A stretch of DNA of 46,729 nucleotides from Carboxylicivirga litoralis (GTDB lineage Bacteria; Bacteroidota; Bacteroidia; Bacteroidales; Marinilabiliaceae), in assembly GCF_025499605.1 (NCBI RefSeq), contig NZ_JAFMVC010000029.1, positions 1 through 46,729 of the forward strand, read 5' to 3'. The position numbers and the translations under genes are program-made. How positions within the stretch are numbered: the stretch's first letter is position 1; each line of letters begins with the position of its first letter. The notes beneath the pieces were generated by a model. It worked only from the letters and a program-made list of their open reading frames with translations. It searched no databases and was not told the origin of the DNA. This document shows, in pieces, positions 8,624 through 16,927 of this stretch.

Positions 8624-9450
8624 TGAATGAATTGACTGCTTTAGCCATAGAGGCGGCTTTACAGGCTGGTAAAGAAATAATGGCCGTTTTCAATTTCGAT
8701 GACTTTGGTGTACGCCTAAAAAGTGATGATTCGCCATTAACCGAGGCAGACCTGAAGAGTCATCAGATTATTGCATCGTTTTTAAAATCAACCGACATAC
8801 CGGTTCTAAGTGAAGAAGGTGAGGAGCTGTCTTATGAGGAACGAAAGAATTGGTCAAAGCTATGGATTGTTGATCCATTGGATGGGACCAAAGAGTTTGT
8901 AAAGCGCAGCGGTGAATTTACCGTTAATATTGCTTTGGTTGAACACCAGAAACCGGTAATGGGCGTTGTTTTTGCACCCTATTTAGGTTGCTTATACTGG
9001 GGCGATGAAAATGGGGCTTTCAAAGCTAACTTAAAACCTGACTGGATAGAGTTGTCATCATCCTTAATTGACAGTTTAGAGGTGCAGAAGCTCCCTGTGA
9101 AAAGTCCTGAGGTGATGACGGCGGTGGCCAGTGTGAGTCATTTCTCAAAAGAAACAGAAGCTTATATAAATGCTTTAAAAGAAAAAGAGGGAGATGTCAA
9201 ACTGGTGTCGCGTGGCAGTTCATTAAAGATGTGTCTGGTGGCAGAAGGTTCAGCACATATTTATCCGCGATTAGGGCCGACCATGGAATGGGATACGGCG
9301 GCTGGTCAGGCTGTGATTGAAGCAGCTGGAGGGCAATTAAACGATTGGAAGACGAAGGAGCCAATGTTATACAATAGAGAAGATTTGTTGAATGGCTGGT
9401 TTCTCGCAACAGGAAGAGCTTTAAATATTGAAGACTACTGGTTGGTATAA
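8620..9450 (+). CDS. cysQ: 3'(2'),5'-bisphosphate nucleotidase CysQ
   Basis: A 276-residue Mg-dependent phosphatase of the inositol monophosphatase family. It removes the 3'-phosphate of 3'-phosphoadenosine 5'-phosphate (PAP), a by-product of sulfate assimilation. Metal-binding motifs are in order: SEEGEE (first acidic pair), WIVDPLDGTKEFVKRSGEFTVNIAL (DPLDGT) and the C-terminal WDTAAGQAVIEAAGG. A CysQ-specific feature is GTKEFVKR after DPLDGT. The start overlaps the upstream stop (ATGATGA); 8620 or 8623 are both possible. It is the last gene of the run from 5912. Confidence 0.93.
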   Translation: MMNELTALAIEAALQAGKEIMAVFNFDDFGVRLKSDDSPLTEADLKSHQIIASFLKSTDIPVLSEEGEELSYEERKNWSKLWIVDPLDGTKEFVKRSGEFTVNIALVEHQKPVMGVVFAPYLGCLYWGDENGAFKANLKPDWIELSSSLIDSLEVQKLPVKSPEVMTAVASVSHFSKETEAYINALKEKEGDVKLVSRGSSLKMCLVAEGSAHIYPRLGPTMEWDTAAGQAVIEAAGGQLNDWKTKEPMLYNREDLLNGWFLATGRALNIEDYWLV

Positions 9451-9561
9451 ATATAAGCTTAGTTTTGTTTGACATCTTTTTAATTGAAGCAATTCTTCGT
9501 TAAAGAATTTTAAATTGCAATTCAAATACTGATTTTTATCACAATACCACTTATAATTTTT

Positions 9562-9569
9562 TATCTTTG
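9562..9569 (+). promoter_or_regulatory. -7 box (TATCTTTG) for pgk
   Basis: Exact TAnnTTTG match 35 bp ahead of the pgk start. Confidence 0.7.
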
Positions 9570-9604
9570 CGGTTCATTGTTGAATTATAAAAATCACTAC
9601 ACAA

Positions 9605-10780
9605 ATGGCTGCAATTGACAGTTTTAATTTCGCAGGAAAAAAGGCGATTATCCGAGTGGATTTTAACGTGCCTTTGAATGATAAATTCGAGATTACAGAC
9701 GATACGCGTATTCGTGCTGCTGTACCTACAATCAAAAAGGTATTGGCCGATGGCGGAGCTGTAATTTTAATGTCTCACTTAGGTCGTCCAAAAGGCGAGG
9801 CTAAGCCCGAGTTCTCATTAAAGCACATCGTAGCTCACCTTTCTGCTACTTTAGGTGTTGATGTAAAATTTGCACCAGATTGTATTGGTGATGAGGTGAA
9901 GGCAATGGCTGCTGACCTTAAAGGTGGTGAAGTATTGTTGTTAGAAAATCTACGTTTCCACAATGAGGAAACAAAAGGTGACGAGGGATTTGCTAAGCAG
10001 TTGGCTGAATTAGCTGACGTTTATGTAAACGACGCTTTTGGTACAGCTCACCGTGCGCACGCTTCAACTACTATCATCGCTCAGTTCATGGACGAGAAGA
10101 TGGCTGGTTACTTATTAGATAAAGAAATTAAGTTCTTAGGTGATACAGTTGAAAATGCTGAGAAGCCATTTGTTGCTATCGTAGGTGGTGCTAAGGTTTC
10201 TGGTAAATTAGAAGTGTTGAAATCGCTAATTACTAAGGTTGATACTATCTTGATTGGTGGTGGTATGGCTTATACTTTCTTGAAAGCTCAGGGTCACAAT
10301 GTTGGTAATTCATTGGTTGAAGAAGACTTGGTTGAAACAGCCAAACAGATTTTAATCGATGCTGATAAAAACGGCGTTAACTTCATGTTGCCGGTTGATA
10401 ACCTGGCGGCTGATAAATTTGCTGACGATGCAGACATCATGGAAGTAGGTTGTGATATTCCTGAAGGTCGCATGGCATTAGACGTTGGTCCTAAAACTAC
10501 AGCTGCTTACGCTGCCGAGATTGCAGGTGCAAAAACAGTTGTTTGGAACGGTCCTATGGGATGTTTCGAAATGCCTAACTTCTCAAAGGGTACGTTTGGT
10601 GTTTGTCAGGCAGTAGCTGATTCTTCAGCGGTTTCTATTATTGGTGGTGGCGACTCTGTTGCTGCTGTTAATAAGAGTGGATTAGCTGACAAAATGAGCC
10701 ACATCTCTACCGGTGGTGGTGCTTCTTTAGAGTTCTTAGAAGGAAAAGAACTTCCTGGAGTAAAAGCAATTCGCGGATAA
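9605..10780 (+). CDS. pgk: Phosphoglycerate kinase
   Basis: A 391-residue glycolytic enzyme converting 1,3-bisphosphoglycerate and ADP to 3-phosphoglycerate and ATP in the cytoplasm. The family signature KKAIIRVDFNVPLND is near the N-terminus. The 3-PG site motifs ILMSHLGRPKG and LLLENLRFHNEE follow, then the hinge and ATP site (PFVAIVGGAKVSGKLEVL, TVVWNGPMGCFEM, SIIGGGDSVAAV). Length is typical. It is a single gene between its own promoter and a strong hairpin terminator. Codons are biased towards a small set (GGT, GCT), fitting high expression. Confidence 0.98.
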   Translation: MAAIDSFNFAGKKAIIRVDFNVPLNDKFEITDDTRIRAAVPTIKKVLADGGAVILMSHLGRPKGEAKPEFSLKHIVAHLSATLGVDVKFAPDCIGDEVKAMAADLKGGEVLLLENLRFHNEETKGDEGFAKQLAELADVYVNDAFGTAHRAHASTTIIAQFMDEKMAGYLLDKEIKFLGDTVENAEKPFVAIVGGAKVSGKLEVLKSLITKVDTILIGGGMAYTFLKAQGHNVGNSLVEEDLVETAKQILIDADKNGVNFMLPVDNLAADKFADDADIMEVGCDIPEGRMALDVGPKTTAAYAAEIAGAKTVVWNGPMGCFEMPNFSKGTFGVCQAVADSSAVSIIGGGDSVAAVNKSGLADKMSHISTGGGASLEFLEGKELPGVKAIRG

Positions 10781-10800
10781 TTATCTGAAAATATGATATA

Positions 10801-10836
10801 AACAAAGCCTGTTGACGCAAGTTGACAGGCTTTGTT
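10801..10836 (+). terminator. Terminator after pgk
   Basis: Perfect 12-bp inverted repeat AACAAAGCCTGT / ACAGGCTTTGTT with a 12-nt loop, 20 bp after the pgk stop. Confidence 0.75.
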
Positions 10837-10896
10837 GTATGTAAGGTTCTACATCGAAAATCATAAATCATCCATCATAAATCAAACATCTTCTCC

Positions 10897-10904
10897 TATC
10901 TTTG
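10897..10904 (+). promoter_or_regulatory. -7 box (TATCTTTG) for waaA
   Basis: Exact TAnnTTTG match. It overlaps a possible TTG start at 10902, so translation must begin at the ATG at 10920, giving a very short leader of about 10 nt. Confidence 0.7.
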
Positions 10905-10919
10905 CCAAAAAATAAATCA

Positions 10920-12146
10920 ATGACATTACTTTATAACATCGGCATTGCTACTTATTCTTTAGCGATAAAAGCGGTTTCTCCTTTTAATAAAAAGGCTAAA
11001 CTTTTGAATGTCGGGCGAAAGGAAACGGCTCAGCGATTAAAAGAATTACAGCTTGATGATAAAGTGGTTTGGATTCATGCGGCCAGTTTGGGAGAGTTTG
11101 AGCAAGGACGACCCATTATAGAAAAAATAAAAGAGCAGCATCCCGCATATAAAATAGTGTTGACTTTCTTTTCGCCCTCGGGCTATGAAGTGCGCAAGAA
11201 TTTTGACTTGGCAGACCATGTGATGTACCTGCCAGCTGACACAAAACGAAATGCAAGGCAATTTCTAGATGCAATTAATCCCCAAAAGGTCTTCTTTATC
11301 AAGTATGAGTTTTGGTATCATTTCTTAAGGGAGCTGTCGAAGCGAAGCATACCGGTTTTTGGCGTGTCGATGATTTTCAGAAAAGAACAGACCTTCTTTA
11401 AGCCTTATGGTGCTTGGTTTAGAAAGATGTTATCTGCCTTTGATAAATTCTATGTACAGGATGAAGTATCAGGTGATTTACTGAAAGGAATAGGTTTCTC
11501 CAATTATTCAGTAGCAGGTGATACACGTTTTGATCGGGTTCGGGATATTGCACTGGAGTCAAAGGATTTTGATGTGGTTGAACGGTTTGTCGGTGATTTG
11601 AAGCAGGTAATTGTCGCAGGCAGTAGCTGGGCGCCTGATGAAGATATTCTGATTGACTATATTCAAAATGTGAATAAAGAGGTGAAGTTGATTATTGCGC
11701 CGCATGAAATTCATGATGAGCACATTCAACAAATCGAATCGAAGTTAAAAGTGTCTTATTTCAAATATACAGAGGCTGAAATTGCTCCATCTGATGCACG
11801 TGTTTTAATCATCAATACGATTGGTATGCTGTCTGCTATTTATAAGTATGGGCAAGTAGCTTATGTTGGCGGTGGTTTTGGTGTTGGTATCCACAATACT
11901 TTGGAAGCGGCTACTTATTCGATGCCGGTGTTTTTTGGGCCTAACTATAAAAAGTTTAAAGAAGCACGGGATTTAATCGAAGCAGGAGGCGGTTTCTCAA
12001 TTAAAAGTAAAGAAGCGTTCATTAAACAAGTAGAAAGCTTTTGGAATGATGCTTCACTGTTGGATGCTTCATCAAAGAGCGCAGGTGAATATGTGAATCG
12101 GATGTGTGGGGCAACTGACCAAATTATGAATGAAGTTTTTGTTTAA
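10920..12146 (+). CDS. waaA: 3-deoxy-D-manno-octulosonic acid (Kdo) transferase
   Basis: A 408-residue inner-membrane-associated glycosyltransferase that adds Kdo from CMP-Kdo to lipid IVA, an essential step of LPS core synthesis. It has the N-terminal membrane anchor (LLYNIGIATYSLAIKAV) and the catalytic region VVWIHAASLGEFEQGRPII, with the family's base Glu in SLGEFEQ. The C-terminal GT-B half has AGSSWAPDEDILIDYI, the PHEIHDEHI motif, and GGGFGVGIHNTLEAATYSMPVFFGP. The start at 10920 is chosen because an upstream TTG lies inside the promoter. Monocistronic, flanked by terminators. Confidence 0.95.
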   Translation: MTLLYNIGIATYSLAIKAVSPFNKKAKLLNVGRKETAQRLKELQLDDKVVWIHAASLGEFEQGRPIIEKIKEQHPAYKIVLTFFSPSGYEVRKNFDLADHVMYLPADTKRNARQFLDAINPQKVFFIKYEFWYHFLRELSKRSIPVFGVSMIFRKEQTFFKPYGAWFRKMLSAFDKFYVQDEVSGDLLKGIGFSNYSVAGDTRFDRVRDIALESKDFDVVERFVGDLKQVIVAGSSWAPDEDILIDYIQNVNKEVKLIIAPHEIHDEHIQQIESKLKVSYFKYTEAEIAPSDARVLIINTIGMLSAIYKYGQVAYVGGGFGVGIHNTLEAATYSMPVFFGPNYKKFKEARDLIEAGGGFSIKSKEAFIKQVESFWNDASLLDASSKSAGEYVNRMCGATDQIMNEVFV

Positions 12147-12173
12147 GAGCTAACAGGCATACATGCAGAAAGT

Positions 12174-12206
12174 AAGCCGGCATATTTTCTAATGCCGGCT
12201 TTTTTA
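12174..12206 (+). terminator. Rho-independent terminator after waaA
   Basis: Ten-bp perfect stem AAGCCGGCAT / ATGCCGGCTT with an 8-nt loop and a T tract, about 28 bp beyond the waaA stop. Confidence 0.88.
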
Positions 12207-12587
12207 TTTTTATCTTTTTGAAAAGCTGTTGATAAGATTCCATTTTTTGGATAAAACATTCAATTTCCAGAGATGTATTTCGGTATTGCATTATGCTTTA
12301 AACCGAAAATTGCAGCAATTACAAGGCTTTTAAAATTTCCAATAGTAAAATGATTTTTTTAATTTTTTGTTAGTAAAAAAACGTTTTGGATAACTTTAGT
12401 GGTATTTGCAAAATGCTAAAAAGAAGATAGTCAGAGATAAAGCCAAAAGTTTTGGACAACTTTTGGCTTTTGTTGATAACTAATGTTTGCGCAAAAGAAG
12501 CAGCGTTGCTAACTTTGAAAAACTGAAATGAGAGAATAAAAAATTACTAAATACCATTTTATCAACGTCTTAAATTTTTGTGAGCAA
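12207..12587 (+). other. Structured non-coding gap before the ribonucleotide reductase
   Basis: No gene is visible. The gap holds three inverted repeats: TTTCGGT (12278-12284) with ACCGAAA (12302-12308), the small palindrome AATTGC-A-GCAATT (12308-12320), and a perfect 13-bp hairpin (12439-12470). A -7-like TAACTTTG (about 12508-12515) is the likely promoter of the downstream reductase. I looked for a cobalamin riboswitch B12 box (GCCACTG-like) and for NrdR boxes and found neither. Confidence 0.45.
12391..12470 (+). ncRNA. Candidate small transcript ending in a 13-bp hairpin
   Basis: TAACTTTA at 12391-12398 resembles the TAnnTTTG box (7 of 8). About 40 nt later a perfect hairpin AAAGCCAAAAGTT / AACTTTTGGCTTT with a 6-nt loop (12439-12470) ends in CTTTTGTT. 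The hairpin looks like a terminator, yet the waaA terminator already lies 240 bp upstream and no gene ends here. It may end a short RNA or attenuate the reductase transcript. The T tail is weak and the promoter imperfect. Confidence 0.3.
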
Positions 12588-15143
12588 ATGGCAGTTAAAG
12601 AAATCGACCTAAAAACTAAAAATGTGAGTAAAACGTATACCTATGATGAAGCTTTTGAAGCATCGCTTGAATATTTTCAGGGGGATGAGTTAGCCGCGCG
12701 CGTGTGGGTTAATAAATATGCTTTAAAAGATTCGGATGGTAATATCTATGAGTCTAACCCGGATGAAATGCACTGGCGTTTAGCTCGAGAAATCGCTCGT
12801 ATTGAAGAGAAGTACCCAAACCCGATGACCGTTACCAAGTTGTATGATTTAATGAAAAATTTCAGGTATATCGTACCTCAGGGGGGACCAATGTCGGGAA
12901 TTGGTAATAATAATCAAATCGCCTCTTTATCCAACTGTTTTGTAATTGGTGATGATGGACCATCAGACTCATATGGAGGTATTATGAAAGTTGACCAAGA
13001 GCAGGTGCAATTAATGAAGCGAAGAGGTGGAGTAGGTCACGATTTGTCGCATATTCGTCCTAAAGGTTCACCGGTTAAAAACTCGGCCCTGACATCAACA
13101 GGTATTGTTCCGTTTATGGAGCGTTTCAGTAACTCAACACGCGAAGTGGCGCAAGATGGTCGTCGTGGAGCTTTGATGTTAAGTGTATCAATCAAACACC
13201 CGGATTCAGAATCGTTCATCGATGCCAAAATGGAGCAAGGTAAAGTAACTGGTGCCAATGTATCGGTTAAGATTGACGACGAATTTATGCAGGCCGTGGT
13301 TGATGGTGAAAAATACACGCAGAGCTATCCGGTAGGTGCTAAAAAACCGACCTATACCAATGATATTGATGCAAGTGCACTTTGGTCGAAGATTGTTCAC
13401 AATGCATGGAAATCGGCCGAGCCGGGTATCTTATTCTGGGATACGATTATTAAAGAGTCAGTGCCGGATTGTTATGCAGATTTAGGTTATCGCACCGTAT
13501 CGACTAACCCATGTGGTGAGATTCCATTGTGTCCTTACGATAGCTGTCGATTGATTGCCTTGAACTTATATTCATATGTAGAAAACCCATTTACTGAGAA
13601 GGCGAAATTTAACTTTGATTTATTCCGTGAGCATGTTGGTTATGCACAGCGCATCATGGATGATATTATCGACCTTGAATTAGAGAAGATTGATGGTATT
13701 TTAAATAAGATTAAATCAGATCCTGAGAGTGCAACCGTTAAACGTGTAGAGCGTGAGTTATGGGAGAATATCCGCAAGAAGGCTGACGAAGGACGTCGTA
13801 CAGGTGTTGGTATCACAGCTGAAGGTGATATGTTAGCTGCCTTGAATTTGCAATATGGTTCTGATGTGGCGGTTGAATTTTCCATTGAAGTGCATAAAAA
13901 CTTAGCTCTAGCTGCTTATGGTTCGTCCGTTGAGTTGGCGAAAGACCGTGGTGCTTTCCCAATTTATGATGCTGCAAAGGAAGTGAGTAACCCATTCGTT
14001 AACCGTTTATTTGATGCTGATCCTCAATTGAAGGAGAAGATGACGAAACATGGTCGTCGTAATATTGCTGCATTAACCATTGCACCAACAGGAACAACCA
14101 GTCTGATGACGCAAACGACCTCAGGTATTGAGCCCGTTTTCTTACCAGTTTACAAGCGTCGTCGTAAGGTAAATCCTAATGATCCGGAAACGCGCGTTGA
14201 CTTTGTGGATGAAGTTGGTGATAGCTGGGAAGAGTACACGGTATTCCACCACAAGTTTGTGACCTGGATGGAAGCCAATGGGTACGAGACAGCTAAAAAC
14301 TATTCGCAGGAAGAATTGGATGAGTTGGTTGCTAAGTCGCCATATTATGGTGCTACATCAAACGATGTGGACTGGGTGAACAAAGTGCGCATGCAAGGTG
14401 GTGTTCAGAAATGGGTGGATCACTCCATTAGTGTGACCATTAATTTGCCAAACGATGTGAGTGAAGAGTTGGTAGGTCAACTATATGTTGAAGCCTGGAA
14501 GAGTGGATGTAAAGGAGTAACTGTTTATCGTGATGGTAGTCGTGCCGGAGTGTTGGTAGCCAACGATAAAAAAGACGAAGTAAAAGTATCTGGATTTCCT
14601 AAAAAACGTCCTGCTGAACTGGATGCTGATGTGGTGCGTTTTCAGAATAATAAAGAAAAGTGGATTGCCTTTGTTGGTTTGATTGATGGTAAACCTTACG
14701 AGATCTTTACCGGATTATCAGATGATGAGGATGGTATCTTGTTACCGAAATCTGTTCAGAGTGGTAAGATTATCAAAAGTCGTGATGAGGATGGTGTGTC
14801 GCGTTACGATTTTCAATTCACCAACAAGCGAGGCTATAAAACAACTATTGAAGGTCTTTCGCACAAGTTTGATAAAGAATTCTGGAACTATGCCAAGTTA
14901 ATTTCTGGCGTACTGCGTCTTCAGATGCCAATCGAAGGTATTATTGATTTGGTGGCTGGGCTTCAGTTAGATAGTGAGTCGATAAACACCTGGAAGAATG
15001 GTGTGGAACGTGCCTTGAAAAAGTATGTGCCGGATGGTACAAAGGCTAAAAAGGGAAATTGCGAAAACTGTGGTTCTGACGAATTGATTTACCAGGAAGG
15101 TTGCTTGATTTGTAAGAGCTGTGGTTCATCAAAATGTGGTTAA
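12588..15143 (+). CDS. nrdJ: Adenosylcobalamin-dependent (class II) ribonucleoside-diphosphate reductase
   Basis: An 851-residue enzyme that reduces ribonucleotides to deoxyribonucleotides using a radical generated from adenosylcobalamin, so it works with or without oxygen. Landmarks are SNCFVIGDD (first active-site Cys), the GGVGHDLSHIRPKGSPV region, and the finger loop STNPCGEIPLCPYDSCR with the putative radical Cys at residue 309. GTTSLMTQTTSGIEPVF marks the specificity and effector fold. The C-terminal part has a TSCPD-like region and ends in a four-Cys zinc-ribbon-like tail (CENCG...CLICKSCG, then KCG). It stands alone, preceded by a 441-bp structured gap and followed by a terminator. 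Confidence 0.95.
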   Translation: MAVKEIDLKTKNVSKTYTYDEAFEASLEYFQGDELAARVWVNKYALKDSDGNIYESNPDEMHWRLAREIARIEEKYPNPMTVTKLYDLMKNFRYIVPQGGPMSGIGNNNQIASLSNCFVIGDDGPSDSYGGIMKVDQEQVQLMKRRGGVGHDLSHIRPKGSPVKNSALTSTGIVPFMERFSNSTREVAQDGRRGALMLSVSIKHPDSESFIDAKMEQGKVTGANVSVKIDDEFMQAVVDGEKYTQSYPVGAKKPTYTNDIDASALWSKIVHNAWKSAEPGILFWDTIIKESVPDCYADLGYRTVSTNPCGEIPLCPYDSCRLIALNLYSYVENPFTEKAKFNFDLFREHVGYAQRIMDDIIDLELEKIDGILNKIKSDPESATVKRVERELWENIRKKADEGRRTGVGITAEGDMLAALNLQYGSDVAVEFSIEVHKNLALAAYGSSVELAKDRGAFPIYDAAKEVSNPFVNRLFDADPQLKEKMTKHGRRNIAALTIAPTGTTSLMTQTTSGIEPVFLPVYKRRRKVNPNDPETRVDFVDEVGDSWEEYTVFHHKFVTWMEANGYETAKNYSQEELDELVAKSPYYGATSNDVDWVNKVRMQGGVQKWVDHSISVTINLPNDVSEELVGQLYVEAWKSGCKGVTVYRDGSRAGVLVANDKKDEVKVSGFPKKRPAELDADVVRFQNNKEKWIAFVGLIDGKPYEIFTGLSDDEDGILLPKSVQSGKIIKSRDEDGVSRYDFQFTNKRGYKTTIEGLSHKFDKEFWNYAKLISGVLRLQMPIEGIIDLVAGLQLDSESINTWKNGVERALKKYVPDGTKAKKGNCENCGSDELIYQEGCLICKSCGSSKCG

Positions 15144-15172
15144 TATCTGCCCTATATTGTAACCGAAAAAGG

Positions 15173-15203
15173 AAAGAGGCGTTCGTTGAGCGTCTCTTTT
15201 TTT
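15173..15203 (+). terminator. Terminator after nrdJ
   Basis: Stem AAAGAGGCG / CGTCTCTTT (one G-U pair), 9-nt loop and T tract, 30 bp after the stop. Confidence 0.85.
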
Positions 15204-15209
15204 GTCTTC

Positions 15210-15291
15210 AAAGTTCGTTCATTGAGCGGAGCCGGGATGTTGTTCCCCCATCGCCTGCGGCACTTTCCCCAAGGGAAGATTGAGTTGTATA
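15210..15291. repeat. Possible dispersed GC-rich repeat
   Basis: This stretch is clearly more GC-rich than nearby intergenic DNA. It contains the phrase CCATCGCCTGCGGCAC followed by CTTTCCCCAAGGGAAG, a short palindrome. Similar phrases recur as dispersed intergenic repeats in diverse bacteria. It lies between the convergent nrdJ and porX genes. Confidence 0.35.
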
Positions 15292-15303
15292 GTGTTTATG
15301 CCT

Positions 15304-16863
15304 TTAACTTTTCCGTCCCCTCAACGTCACACACGGAATAATCATCTCTTCCAGCGAAATACCTCCATGTTGGAAAGTGTCGCGGTAATAGCTGACGTAA
15401 TGGTTGTAGTTATTGGGGTAGGCGAAAAAATCGTTGTTGCAGGCAAAAATATATGCCGTCGATACATTGTAGCGAGGTAAAGAAGCCTGACCTGGTTTAA
15501 GCACTTCATACACCTCCTTTGATTTATACGACAGGTTTTTGCCTTGTTTGTAGCGCAGGTTGGTATTGACATTGCGATCGCCAATAACCTTCACCGGGTT
15601 TTGCACGCGTGTGGTGCCGTGATCAGTTGTCAACACAACTTTTACGTTTTCTTCTTTCAATCGACGTAATAATTCTTTCAATGAAGAATGCTCAAACCAC
15701 GATTGTGTTAAGGAGCGATAGGCGGCTTCGTCGCGTGCCAGTTCTTTAATCATCTTCATCTCGGTACGAGCATGCGACAGCATGTCTACAAAGTTGAAGA
15801 CGATAGCATTTAAATCGTTATTGAGTAGCGTGTGAAGCTCATCTAGCAAGCTTTTACCGGCATCGCTATCCGAAATTTTACGATAAGCATAACTGTGCTT
15901 CAGGCGGAAACGTTCAAGCAGAGTGCTTAAAAGTTCGCCTTCGTATTTGTTCTTGCCTTCTTCGCTGTCATCATCCACCCAATATTGAGGAAACATCTCC
16001 TTGATTTGAGACGGCATCAGTCCTGAGAAAATCGCGTTTCGTGCATATTGTGTGGCTGTTGGCAGGATGCTGTAATAAGGACTGTCGTCTTCCACCAGGT
16101 ATTCGGATGCAATGGCTTTCTTTAGTACTTCCCACTGGTCATAACGAAAATTGTCGATAACGATAAAAAAGACCTTTTCTCCCTGCTTTAAAAGCGGCAA
16201 TACTTTTTCTTTCACCAGGTTGTTCGACATCAGGGGCGCTTCTTCCTGATTGTTCAGCCAGCTCAGGTAATTCTTCTTAACGAATTTGGTAAAGGTCTGC
16301 GTGGCTTCATTTTTTTGCATGCTCAGCACTTCATCCATGGCGCCATCACCTTGTTCCAGTTCTAGTTCCCAATAAATCAGTTTTTTGTAAACTTCAATCC
16401 AATCCTCGTGCGAGAATGAGTCGTTGATTTTTAAGGCGATTTGTCCAAATTGCGATTGATAGCCCGATGTGGTTGTTTTGGTTACTAAATCTTTTTTATC
16501 CAGATGTTTTTTAATGGATAATAATATCTGTCGTGGATTCACCGGCTTAATCAGGTAATCGGCAATCTGGTTGCCAATGGCCTGATCCATGATGTCTTCT
16601 TCTTCGCTTTTGGTAATCATGATAACTGGCACCTCTGAGCGCAATTCTTTTAGCTGCGAGAGGGTCTCCAGTCCGGTTATGCCCGGCATGTTTTCATCGA
16701 GGAATATCAGGTCGTAAAAGGTTGTTTTAACCAGTTCGAGTGCGTCGTAGCCATTGGTGGCTGTTTCTACCTCATAACCTTTTTCTTTCAGGAAAAGAAT
16801 GTGAGCTTTCAGGTGTTCTATTTCATCGTCTACCCACAATATTTTAATTCCACTTTCACTCAT
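15304..16863 (-). CDS. porX: PorX: T9SS response regulator with PglZ/alkaline phosphatase-superfamily domain
   Basis: A 519-residue two-domain regulator of the type IX secretion system. Residues 6-120 form a receiver domain (ILWVDDE, phospho-acceptor Asp56 in LIFLDENMPG, the conserved Thr/Ser and Lys in VPVIMITKSEEE and DYLIKPVNP). The rest is a PglZ domain of the alkaline phosphatase superfamily: VFFIVIDNFRYDQWEVL, LPTATQYARNAIFSG, VVLTTDHGTTRVQNP. In Porphyromonas gingivalis PorX works with the kinase PorY and the sigma factor SigP to drive T9SS gene expression. An upstream in-frame start at 16902 adds 13 residues not expected for the family, so 16863 is preferred. It lies directly downstream of porW on the same strand. 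Confidence 0.95.
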   Translation of the reverse strand: MSESGIKILWVDDEIEHLKAHILFLKEKGYEVETATNGYDALELVKTTFYDLIFLDENMPGITGLETLSQLKELRSEVPVIMITKSEEEDIMDQAIGNQIADYLIKPVNPRQILLSIKKHLDKKDLVTKTTTSGYQSQFGQIALKINDSFSHEDWIEVYKKLIYWELELEQGDGAMDEVLSMQKNEATQTFTKFVKKNYLSWLNNQEEAPLMSNNLVKEKVLPLLKQGEKVFFIVIDNFRYDQWEVLKKAIASEYLVEDDSPYYSILPTATQYARNAIFSGLMPSQIKEMFPQYWVDDDSEEGKNKYEGELLSTLLERFRLKHSYAYRKISDSDAGKSLLDELHTLLNNDLNAIVFNFVDMLSHARTEMKMIKELARDEAAYRSLTQSWFEHSSLKELLRRLKEENVKVVLTTDHGTTRVQNPVKVIGDRNVNTNLRYKQGKNLSYKSKEVYEVLKPGQASLPRYNVSTAYIFACNNDFFAYPNNYNHYVSYYRDTFQHGGISLEEMIIPCVTLRGRKS

Positions 16864-16927
16864 AAGCTGTCTTCTTTTTTTTATGGCGGTATTGCTCATC
16901 AAAAACTACACCATACTAACAAAGCTA

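Noticed and set aside
8620-9450. Inositol monophosphatase
   Set aside because: The GTKEFVKR after DPLDGT and overall pattern favour CysQ over SuhB-type enzymes.
12207-12587. Cobalamin riboswitch ahead of the B12-dependent reductase
   Set aside because: No B12 box or the expected multi-stem core could be found by eye; only simple hairpins are present.
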